DNA from: Malurus cyaneus samueli | Lineage: Eukaryota; Chordata; Aves; Passeriformes; Maluridae | Length of the DNA stretch: 64,000 nucleotides | Assembly: GCA_009741485.1 (NCBI GenBank) | Contig: CM019218.1 | Span: 42,702,681 to 42,766,680 of the forward strand | Direction: 5' to 3' | Shown here: positions 49,501 through 61,500 of the stretch, piece after piece | Layout of the letters: each line of letters starts with the position of its first letter | How positions within the stretch are numbered: the first letter of the stretch is position 1 | Program-made: the position numbers and the translations under genes | The notes under the pieces: model-generated | The model's input: only the letters and a program-made list of their open reading frames with translations | What the model was told of the DNA's origin: nothing | Databases searched by the model: none

Positions 49501-52500
49501 TCTCAGCTTATCCTAAGGCACTTGTTTCCTTGAGTTGCTTCATCACCTTTCATGGGACCTATTCTAAGATCACCTCTGGAATCATAAAGGGAGGATTAAC
49601 AGTCATAGGGGAATACAGGCATTTGGACATGCAAAGACAGTGGGATATTTAAATGCTGTGAGATGTTTCTATTGAAAAAACGGGTGAGATTGGAGGTACT
49701 TTGGAATGCTGGTCATGATCTGCTCTTCAAGCCTTGTCACATCCTCTGCTTGGACAATCATGGCTGTGGTTGTGATCCCAGTGGTGTGGGAAAAAGCCCA
49801 GTGTGAATGCAGGGCATGTGACCCTACTGCTCATAAGGTTGGACCATTTTGAAGCAGGGCTAGGAGACTTACTCATAACCTTGTAGCCAAATATGTGTGA
49901 TGACGAGGGAAGGAAGCGCTCCTTTTCTGCTGCTAGCTGATGTTTTGGAACTCTTGAAACGGCTTGAAACTTTTGGAAAATGGGCAAAAGTTTTAGACTT
50001 CTTGGAAGTTTGAGTAGGTGCGGGACTGAATTAACAATAGAACTAAATGGCTAGTTCTCCACTGGAGTACACTTCACTTGCTTCCCTCAAATGACAAGCG
50101 ACCCATCACAAATGCCTGAGTTTGCTGTTTTACCCATCCATGCTCCTATTCATGTGGGTCACAATGGGCCCAGACCTCTGTAGGATCTCAGTCACCAAAA
50201 ACTGAAACATAAAAGAGTAATAATGTGCTTTGGTCTGCACCACGTAGATACTTCTTGAATAAGTTTGCATTGTCAGATTTGAACTGCAGCTATTTCTCTG
50301 ACTTTGTAACTTGAATTGGTGCTAGAAACTCAATATCTATTACAGGAATCAGAAGTTGATATGGAATACTGACAGTACTGAGAAGTGTAAGGTTGCAAAG
50401 TCCTCTAAGAAAATGTGAATTTTAAATATTTCTGGTTTTCAAATGACTTTCATGAGGTACATTGAAAGTCTGAACTTGTAGACTAACTGTGTGAGGTCTT
50501 TTGGACTCCTTGAGAGTTTACTGCATTTCCTTTTCAGTCTATTAAGAACGTTTCTATAGCTGTTGAACTGCATGATCATTCCATAGAGAAACAATAGATT
50601 GGCTTGTCCTTAAGGTGAGGAATAACATGAGCTGCTTCTTTAGATCGGATTGTGCTTAGGAGATTCTTTCCTTCAGTGCTATGTCAACTTCATAATCACA
50701 CAGCAAGTAAAATTCAGTCTTCTCTGGGCAGCTTCAGGAAGAGAAAAACTGAGGTGTTTGTGAAAATCAGTAACAGTGGCATCTCAGGTTATGTGTAAGT
50801 GACACTGTCTAAAGTCTGCAAAGCATTTTGAAACAGGGCAGTCCTTAGAGCTTCTCAGATTCCCCTATGAAGTGATGCTTAAGTTACCTCTGTTTGCCTT
50901 TAGTTCTGGTGCTGGAAAGAGACTAATAACTTCTCCTGATGTTTGTATGTTCAAAACTGTATGTGTCTAGTTGGGTGAAAAGCTGCTTAGGGTGGCAGAG
51001 GGATGTCCAAAGCACTGTGTCCTGATATGTGTTCTTTTCATTTCAGGCAAAAGTAAAGAAGCAGAAATAAAGAGGATAAATAAAGAACTAGCGAACATTC
51101 GGTCAAAATTTAAGGGTAAGTGACTTGAACATACTAAACCGTATATATTTCCATAGGACATTCTTTTATGGGGTTTTGTTTTTCCAGGTTTGGACTTTTT
51201 TTTGTCAACTGTTGACTCAAGCAAAATTCTGGAGCACTCTCTTAGAATAACTGTTGAAAATGTTCTTTTAACTACAGAACTTTCTGACAATCCTGTGATT
51301 TGTGGCCATAGCAGAAGCAAGCTCCCTCTTCTACCAAAGAACTGGGCTACTGGTCACAAACTATTTCTAATACTTTGCTTCCTAACCATGTGACTGCTTA
51401 GCCTGTTTGCTTCCAGAAGGCTGTGAGGCTGTGAATAGTTTGAAGGAACATGGGTGGACATGATTGTTTAAACAGAATCTGTTTAAACTTTTCTTCCTTC
51501 CACCCTCTTCAGCCCTGAGCCATTTATGGAAGTAATGGGTTAGGCTGTCTTCTAGCAGAATTAAGATTCAAATAGTTGATGAAACTATACTTCATGACCA
51601 CAAGTAACGGCAGTACAAATTCAAATGAAACAAAGGGTATGCAGTAACTAATTCCAAGAGACAGCAATTCACTTTTAAACAACACAGGGTAAAACTTATG
51701 CTGTTAGGTGTGTTGAAGGTTTGTATAGTTTTGAATTTTAAAGGTTCTGAGGGGTAGTTGGAATGTTTTTAAATAGGAGTTATGGCAGTGGTGGATGTGA
51801 CAAGTTCTGTATAAAGAGTTATGGGGCTGTGTGGGTAGTTAGATAAGGCATTGCAGTGTGGAGGTTGTATATATGCCTTCAGAATCTGCTGGACTTAGAG
51901 CAAATTGATTTACCTTAGTTGACTATCCTGGCTTAGACTAGCATATCTGTTTGGAATACTCAGCACATTAACAAATAGCTTTCCTGAACTTTGTATGATC
52001 TGTCGCTACCTTTGAAGGAGCCATCACATGCTTCTGTGTTTACATTTTTCTCTTAGGAAAATAGATGAAAGTACATGAACAGTTAATTCTTCTCTGCTTA
52101 CTTGTGAAGCAGGGGAGAAATTATCATAGGAATTTCTGACTGTGTAGAACCATGAATCAAGCAATGATCAAAGAATAGAGGTTCTTTCAACAGTGTCATA
52201 ACTTTAACCTGCATACCTTGTGTAGCATCCTTTAAGCACATATTTTTAATATAATAATCAAATGAAATTTAAATTACTAATTTAATATAATAAATATTTT
52301 AAACTATAGTTTTAATAAAGGTCAATATATGCTCATTCAGTAGTTTGAGTGAAAGATGACTAAACATTCTTGTAGCTGATCATCATTATGGTTACTTTAT
52401 TACTAAATCTGCATGGATTTTGGGTGGCAGATTTTAATTACCTGGAGACAATTACTTGATGAAGCCTGGGCATAAAATATAAATGTCACAGTTTGGAAAA

Positions 52501-55500
52501 AGCTGAGTTTAGACAGCTTGCTGTGTAACTGCTTGAGACCTTGAGAGTGTGAGAAGCTGATAGCTGTGTTATCTTTCTGCTGCATAAGTCCCACACGGAC
52601 TTCATGCTGCGTGGTTCTTCCTTGCAGAAGGGCTATGTAAAATTAAGAGAACTTCATATGCATTTTATTCTTGGCTTAAGTGGAGCATGTTCAGTTTAAC
52701 TCAATTTTTAACATAGCTCTGACTTTTAAACTGTTTTTAAGTAGTTTGGATTAAGACAAACATGTGATTGTGAACTTAAGATGGAGTCCCTTTCTAAATA
52801 ACTGTGGTGAATACTGGTGCCCTGAGTTACTGGCTACCTGACCAAAGATACAGTTTTTTTATCTGCTGCATGGCTGTAACCAGGAAATGATCTAATAAAT
52901 GAGACCTCTAACAAAGGAGTAAGTTGTTGCTTGACACTAGCATAGAAGTCTGCTACACCTCTGGGCCTTTATGTGCTTCAAGCACACTCCTTGTGCACAC
53001 TTCAAGCATAGTACACACTGCAGTATCTGGGACCTCATCCCATGTAGCTTGCAGGATGTATTTTTACACTGTTACAGACAGAGCCTGAGTATTTCTACTG
53101 TTCTATCACGCTAGTAGCTGGAAAGCCTCTTACCTGCCTTGTGTTGGGGTTATCTGCTGTTTGAAATAGTGCCCTTATATTTAACAGGCTGGGATAATGT
53201 TTCACACCTCTGGACATGCAGTACTTTCCTTGAACTGATGGAACTTGTGCAATGGCTTTGGGTTCTGTTCTAGCTTTTGTGCACCAAACTCAGCAGGAAT
53301 TTATAATCTCTGTACTTAAGGTGCCTGTGTCTCTTGTCTAAGCATGAGGAAGCTCCATGAGGAAGCTGCTGAGGTCACTGTGCCCTTGACAGTTGCTTTA
53401 AACACTTCTGCATTAACTGAGATAAGAAGAATGCAGAGAGAAACCACACCACTGTGATAAAGGAGAAGTTGTAGGAGTTAAGTGTGGAAAGATGCTATTC
53501 CTTTTGCTTTATGTTTTCAGACTGTAAGCTGATTTTGCTCCCATGCTTGAGCTAAACTGAAAGTCTCACTGTCAGAGCAGTAACTGCTTTGAGAGTGAAA
53601 AAATATCTGGTTTATTGAATCATTGTATCACTTTGAACTCTCAGATCAGAATTCATGTATTAATGAAGCTGTCCACAAATCTATAAGCTGTTTCAATGGT
53701 TAAAGGAACTTTGTTCTCTGCTTGTTCAGACTTGTTGTTTCCTGCTCTGGCATTAGAATTTAGTTTTGTTCTGATTGCTTAGGAGGGTTTGTGTTACAAG
53801 AGTGGCTGCTAGATTTCAGACATGTTTGTGTACCTTCCTTTTGGCTTGTGCAAAGTGCCAGCAATGTCTGTTGTTAATTGATGCTCTTTTTTGGCCTTTT
53901 TTTGTCAGATGACTTGTTTTTCCATATTCAAGTAAATCTTCTCTATTGTCCTAAAATATATGGTAACCCTTTGGTGGAAATGAAGATAAGGCTCTAAATG
54001 TCTTTCAGTTTTAAACTGAAAGTGTGTAACAGTAAATTCATCAAATTGCTTTTATGGCAGGCTGTGAAAGCATAGGCTTTATATTTAAGATGAGCCTGCT
54101 TAGTCACACTGTCTTCTGATCAAGCATGAAGGCAATCAGACAGTAAAATTGTGAAGTGTCTTCATTGGTAAACTGTATTGTTGCAAGTAAAATCAGGCTT
54201 CAAATATGGTCTGAGTTGTAGTGTTGATTTAATAATACTTTGTTCTGATGCTAGTAGTATAGTAACTAAATATTAGTTTATGTATTTGTATATATATTCA
54301 GTGTTTGATGTAGAGAGCTTGGACTGTCGCTCCTGTGAAAATACAGATCTTGTGTCTAAGTGTAGCTACTTTCATAAAAATCAAATTCACTTTTCTTAGC
54401 CTCTAAGCTAGTAGTGGCCTTCTGATACAGTATATTCCTGGATTGCTGCCAACTGCGTGAGCAGAGGTCAGTGTCAGCTAGGAAGGAAGCAAAGAAACAG
54501 TGTTGTCCATTCTGTTTTGCACAGGCCATTACTGTTGTTTTAAAAGCTAAGATTTTAAGGTAACAATCAGCCATGTGAAAGCTAGTGAGATTAGACTTGT
54601 CAGGCTTCCTTATCTACCCCCCAGTGAACATCCCAAGAACTAAACTGCTTTCTTGACCGCTCTGGCTGGTAGCAGGCTTAGTAGCAGTGTAGCACACTGG
54701 CTTTTAAGTACAATAAGTTAGATGCAAAAGCAGGTGCTGTTTTTTAACTAACATTCCAAACTAGAGCTGGAAGGTGCTGCCTGGGAACCAAAGGGTCTCC
54801 TTACAATACTTTCTTGCTTTATTTCTTCCTTTTCAGACATCTGTGTGAAAGATATGTATGAACAATGAAAACCAAAGCTCTGTTGAAATGCTAGGGAGGT
54901 GATACACAGAAATGCAGAAGTATTAATTATTTCTTAGTAATACTCATTATTGATCAGCTGTTAATAATTTCTCTCTTAGCAAAATAACTAATAAATTTTT
55001 CAGGGAAAACAAGTAGCCTTTGAAATGCTCACTGTGCTCAAAACCTGCTGACATGTATTGTGAATCCTTCCTGTTTCTGCTGACTTGATTTGCAGCATTT
55101 GCAAATGTTCCCAAAAGCATTTGAAAATGAGCTGAGTTAAAAGAAATGATTGTGTATTGCAGTAAAGATAACAGAACATGTGACATTTCCTTCTGCTCTT
55201 GTTCGGATGTTTGCTTGGGACTGGGAGAAGCTGTACTATTTTAGCACATGCTTAAGCAATGAGACTTGTTAACGTTTAAAATAGAACCTTCATAACTCTT
55301 TGTAAATAACTCTTTGGAAGGGAGAGGAATGGTTAAAATTTCAGTAAGAATCCGAGTCACAGACTTCTTCAAAACACAGTTGGAGTTAGATGACTACTGT
55401 GAGAGCTTCAGCTGAAGTGCTCTTTTTTCAAATTTCTCAGATAATTAAATTTTTTTTTAAACCCAATATTCTGTTATTGCTGGGAGCTGATAAGATTTTG

Positions 55501-58500
55501 AAGAGCTTTAGTAACTGTTACTTGGCCTAGTTTATAAGCTTGCCTGAGAACTGTCACACTTCCTTCAGTTCTGTATACGAGGAACAGGAGGTTTTGAAAA
55601 CAGTCAGTGTAGCATTTTTTCTGTCTTCAGAAAAGATGTTTCAGGTTTTGATTTTACAATATTTTCCTGTGATACCACAAGAAGGAGGCTGCTTGTTAGT
55701 AGGATGGTGATATGTTTTGTGCTTGATAGCATGGCATAACTTTTATCAAAAATTCTTCAAATGCTCTGAGATACAAAGACCTTGCTAATCTGAGCTCTTA
55801 AAATACTGGGATCTTAAAAGGATATAATGTTGTAATAGCTGGGTCCTAAACCTTTAAAAGGAATTGCTAAACCATGACAAATAGTTTGTTGTGAAACTTG
55901 ATGTGTTTTAGAATATGCATATTTTCATCTACCTGTGTGTGGTGGTTTTTTTGTTAAGCCATTGGGTTGCAGTGTTCTGTTCTCCCTCTTCCCTTCTGGT
56001 ATCACAAAGTCAATACCAGAGTCATTTGAGAATGTAGGATATTAGATTTAATACTTCTAGCTCTTGTATATTGCTGATGGATTGTATACTAACACACAGC
56101 TGCAGTTCAGCCTCTTGGCCTGCTGTGATTTCAGTCTTGAAGACTGGTTGGGGTGTCTTCACTTCTGGGAAAGTTCATGTGAAAGCTACTTTTTGATGTC
56201 CTTTGGTGTATATGAATCTCAGAGAAGCAACTAATGATATTAATGCCATCCAACACCATAGTAGGTCCTCAATTATGTAGAGCTTGGCCACTAGGGTATG
56301 ACTGACTAAAATGGATTCAGTTTATGTAGTGCCCCCCTTCTGTGAATTTTAATAGTATCTGTTAATGGTATTGAGCATCACCTGTTCCTTTTATTGGTCA
56401 CCTAGGAATAGCTGGCTTGTCAGGAGTTGGAATGGTTTTTAGGTAGTGTAAAGCCCCACTGGTTCATTCACTGATTATTTCTTTTCCCTCTGGATCTCAT
56501 GTAGATGACCAATTAAAATGAAATCTTAAGAGTTTATAGAAACTTCCTAAGCAGCTGAAAAAAAATATTAGAAAACTGAAGCTGTTTCTCTGCCTTTTCC
56601 TGTGTTTTGATTTTGGTTTTTTTCACTTGCCTCTCCTAAAGAAAGGTATCTTTGTTCTGCATCCCTTCACCATGGTGGGATAGGAAGAAGCTTCTACTCG
56701 AGTGCCTTTTTATTGAGAAAACAGTGTAACAGGAAGTATTTATGCAGAACACTCCATTGCTGCTTTAGCCATAGTTTAAAGGTCACAGTAGATGGGCAGA
56801 CATGGTTGAATATTTCTTCTTTCCTCTGGCTGTAATGCTTCCAATGAAGGGGAAAAAATATTTCCCACTGGATGTTTCACTCTGGTTCTTCTAACAGTAA
56901 TTCCAATGTCTAGGAAAGCAAAACTCCCTGCATTTATTTGCTCACTCAGTACGAAAAGAGCCTTATGGCAGCAAACTGTAAAAGTGGCTTGAAGAAAACA
57001 TGTTATGGGCAGCTTTCTGCAGAGGTGGCTATTGACAGAGGATGTTGATAGGATCCAATACAGCAGGATTTCACTGTCATGGATATCTACAGTAGTGCTG
57101 CTTCCTGTACTGAAATAAAATGTGACATGTATTGGCTTCTGTAGTATGGATCTGAAGACAACTTCTCTTAGCACAACATGAAAATAGCGTTAAGGTGAAT
57201 GTTTTTGTTGGCAACAGATGCACTGTCTGTGCCAGTTAAAAAAAAATCAACGGTGTTTAAAAACCCAAATTAGAAGGTATCATTGTCTGCATTGAAATAG
57301 CAATGGTTTACTTTAACTTATCTCAGTTTAAATAAGACTAAATAAAAGAGGTTTTTAGGGTCAAAATAGAAAGCAACCTCCAAAATGCATAGTTGCAGCC
57401 TGTGGACAGAACCTCTTAATATTGTGTACTTCAGTGGACCACATGCTTTTTGCTGGTTCACTGCTGTTACACATCTTTACACATGTGAAGGCATGAAGAC
57501 CATCTAACTGTATTGTACTCATGGTAAAATTTCCTTGGTTTTTATCCAGTCTGTGAATGTAGTGTGGCATCCAGGGGAGCTGTGGATTCATGTGGTGTAG
57601 GAAATTTGACATGCCTCTGTATCAGTTCATGAGAAGAAGGAGCAACTTCTGTACTGTTAAGACTATTTTATATTTAGCTGCCTATTACAGAAATATGAAG
57701 TTTAAAAAGAAAAGGCAGCTTAGAGCTTTTATTGACAAGGTCAGTGAGTAAGGGATATCCTATTGAAGCTTTAGTGTATGCAGTGCTGTTCTGGCTGAAC
57801 TTGTCCATCACTGAGGAATATACACTTGATGTGACAGATTAGTTATCCTGGGCCCAGAGTGCTGAGGCGAAGGATCTTATATAGTCTTTTAGGCAGTAGT
57901 ATCTACCAAAATTTTGCTACTGCAACTGAATTATCTAGCATTCAGTCTTGCCTGATTTACTGGATACTCCTTTATTTCTTGATTTGAGCTAGGGAGAGAA
58001 TGTAACACAGAAAATGTTATGTTCGTATGTAGCTCTTCCCTTCGGGAAAAGCAGTAGTCTCCCAATGAACTGGAAGCTACACTGCTCCATGTCACTATTG
58101 CAAGCTTCTAAAATCAGTAATGCTGCAACATATGGCCAGACCTATTTAGGGTGTATTTTTCTTCTAAAATTGGAACACTTGTGAATACTTTCATTTCACA
58201 AAAACTTTGAAGTTCTGATGGTAATCTCATATCATGTGTTTCTTCGAGTCTTTGGGATATATCATTGTTACCTGATCTTTCTAAAATAATTTGCTGGGGT
58301 GTTTCTGTTGCTACTGAGTTCTCTACAGTGGTGCACTTGGAAAAGTGTTTTAACACTTTTACTGGGATAAAGGTTCGATAATTGGTTTAAGAGGAGATCG
58401 TGTATGGAAGACAAATGCACCTAACAGAAGCAGGAAAATCAAAATGGAGCAAACACATGCACTGCCTCTTAGTAAGAACATAACTTTAAGGACACTGCAG

Positions 58501-61500
58501 GATACTTCAAGAGCTAGATAATAGCCTTATTTCATACCCATCCTTTCATGGCCATCCTTTAGGTTATTGATAATGGTAGGTAGAATAAATACTAGATAAC
58601 CAGGTATAGGTTCTACATAAGCTTAATTGTTGTTTCATTGCTTTTCAGGTGACAAGGCTCTGGATGGTTACAGTAAGAAAAAATATGTCTGCAAACTTCT
58701 CTTCATCTTTCTCTTGGGGCATGACATTGACTTTGGTCACATGGAGGCTGTAAACCTGCTCAGTTCCAATAGATATACAGAGAAACAAATTGTGAGTAAC
58801 TTGGGATCTATAGAAGCTTGTCTGTCTAATATCCTCCGTCAGCTGTGGAGTCTGTAAAGTCCCCTTGCCCTGGCTTAAAGTCTTATTTTGACTCTAGCAG
58901 TGAATCTGAAATCTAAACACCTTTGTGCACGGAGTCTTGAACTAATTGCAAACACTGAAATGTGCACTCTGCATAAAATTATTGGTCTTGTTAAAAAAAC
59001 AGCCTTGAGTCTTGCTTTGTAAGATAAATAACCTTTTAATGTTTGGAATATCTCTTTCCATCTTCCCAGGTAAGGTTGTGTTTATCAGGTGCATGTAACG
59101 TCTTTGTATTTGAGTAATAAACCAAAATTTTGATTTGCCTCCATTCATCTAGAAATGATCTTTTGAGTATGTGCCAAAATGGACCGATAAAACACTTAAA
59201 ACTAGATAATTAGGGTATCGGTGAACTTACTAATTTTTGTTTGATTCAGTTAATCTTTCTAGCTCTTGTTCTGAATAAAAAGCTATTTCTGCCCATATAG
59301 TGTTGGAGAGAACTGTATGTGTCAAAGAAACCACGTTTTTTGTTAATGCTACAATAAATTAAGTCAGCTAAAATAAATTTTCCATTTTGTGACTCCCAGG
59401 GCTATCTCTTCATCTCCGTGCTGGTGAACTCTAACAGCGAGCTCATTCGTCTGATAAACAATGCCATCAAGAACGACCTGGCCAGCCGGAACCCCACCTT
59501 CATGGGCCTTGCTCTGCATTGCATTGCCAATGTGGGCAGCCGGGAGATGGCGGAAGCATTTGCTGGAGAAATTCCCAAAATACTTGTGGCTGGGTAAGTA
59601 TGACATGCCCCTTTCAAATACAACACCAATAAACTTTTCATCAACTTAGTTCTATTGCAGCAGATTATTCCATGCTTAGGGCTATACAGCCTTGGGTTTA
59701 CAGAATAAATACTGACAGTTCCAGTAGCTGCAGGTGCTTTGACTTGCCTGAGTGTGGAGTTGCTTGAAGAAGTGTAAAAATACATGGAAATTAATGAATA
59801 GGCTTTTACAGCCTTGTGATCTGATTTTTGCTCTGGATAAATGTGTGGTGGTGAACATCCCTGAAATGGATATGTTTTACTCTCCTTACTTCTCCTGATG
59901 AAAAAAAGAAATAAATTAATCTAAATATATGTTTATACTACATCTGTTTATATTTTGTTGTAAATTGAATTTCTTACATTAATGTGCTGATTCATAAGGA
60001 ACATGATAATACTACTGTTTTGTGAGCTTTCTTGCTTACTCTCTTAGCCATGTAAACAGCTATTCATGTAAGTGGCAAATAATCACCACCAACTTTATAG
60101 CTTTCGTACAGCTGAAAGTTTCTAAACAGACCTGGCGAAAGCCTGAAAGTGTGGTTAAGTAAATGTAAAGTTAGATTTGTGATTGTAGGGCTAATTTATT
60201 TTGAAACTTAAAATGTCCAAGTACAAACAGTGTGTTTAGACTCTTACGGAAAGGAAATGTTTTAGAATATGCATGGATCTTGTTTTATAACAAATATGCC
60301 TTGCATTAATATAAAAAGTGACGTGTGGTGTAAGACCTGTATTAATACTCCAATGTCAAGCCACTGCCCTTGCCAGGTGCTGTTCTTCATGTAGCGTAGT
60401 GGAGACAACACTGCAGTGATGAGTCATTAAGATAATCTTAAGAAGTTCCAAAAATTTCACTTGGGGTCACTAACTGAGTACAGCACCTTCAGTTCAGACT
60501 TGTTTAATCTTTGAGCTATGTTTATTTCTGACACCAGTCTTCAGAGTCTCTTTCCTTCTCATTTTCTAAGATTATATATATAAAATATGTTTGTGTGCAT
60601 GTCCTAGCTAAGTGACCTGGGCAGAAGGAGCATTGTCAGTTACATTTATAACTTCAGTTTAGCTGTCTTGGTTTAAATATAAATTGGAGGCAGGGGAGGA
60701 ATAAGTTCATGGTTTTATTTTGGTTTGTGTTTTTTAACAGAGGTACAATTTGATCTCATGGAAAACTGATAAATTAATGAAGAATAGATGGGCTGAATTT
60801 CTAGTGGTGATATAGAGGTTTCTGAACATTTAACCAATATCTGTGTCTTAAAATTTTTAGTGGTAGTGCTCTGTGCAGTCTGTAGCTGTTGTTTGTGCAT
60901 CACACAAAATGCTTAATTGACCGCTTTGTGAAAAGGAGTTCACTGAACTGGAATAGTTGCATGCTCCTCTTAAAGTAGTCCATTTCTGTGCCAGCAGCAG
61001 GGATGGCAAGGTGATTAGATCTGTGGGTTGTGTGCGTGGTTATACTTAGCCAACCTGCATGGCAGCTGTAGGTGCTGAAGCTGTTGAGTAGTTCATTATT
61101 TTTGTCTGACATGCAGGACCTATCAGGAGATCCAGCTTTGGTCACATTCATAAGATACTGTATCTGAACTGTTTGCAGTCCAAGTTATAAAGAATCATTA
61201 CATATGTCCAGTAGCTTCTATAATAGTTGAAAACTTGACTAATTAAACTTACTGAGAAAATTAATAACATATATTTCAGCATTGGAGGACTTCAGTGAAC
61301 TTCAGTTGAAAAGATTCACCTGGCAAGGGATGCTGAGTCAGTGTGAAATCTGGCATAAAGCTGTCCTGCAGGTATTACTGTGCCTTAATTTTAAATCTGT
61401 ATGTGTGTCTTGCAGGGACACTATGGACAGTGTGAAGCAAAGTGCTGCTTTATGCTTGCTGCGTTTATACAGGACTTCTCCTGACCTTGTTCCCATGGGA

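Larger units (their letters stand above)
37578..51046 (+). other. AP2A2: AP2A2 intron 1 (13.5 kb)
   Basis: Begins in the CpG island, with GTGAGT as donor, and ends at the TTTTCATTTCAG acceptor. After the G-rich first 750 bp (see the G-run entry) it becomes AT-rich, with no recognised exon, RNA gene or complete repeat. Small features are a 21-bp tandem duplication (38601-38639) and a G11 run (40142-40152). Confidence 0.85.

Noticed and set aside
58373..58384. tRNA T-arm-like GGTTCGATAATT
   Set aside because: No A/B-box pair or cloverleaf could be built around it.
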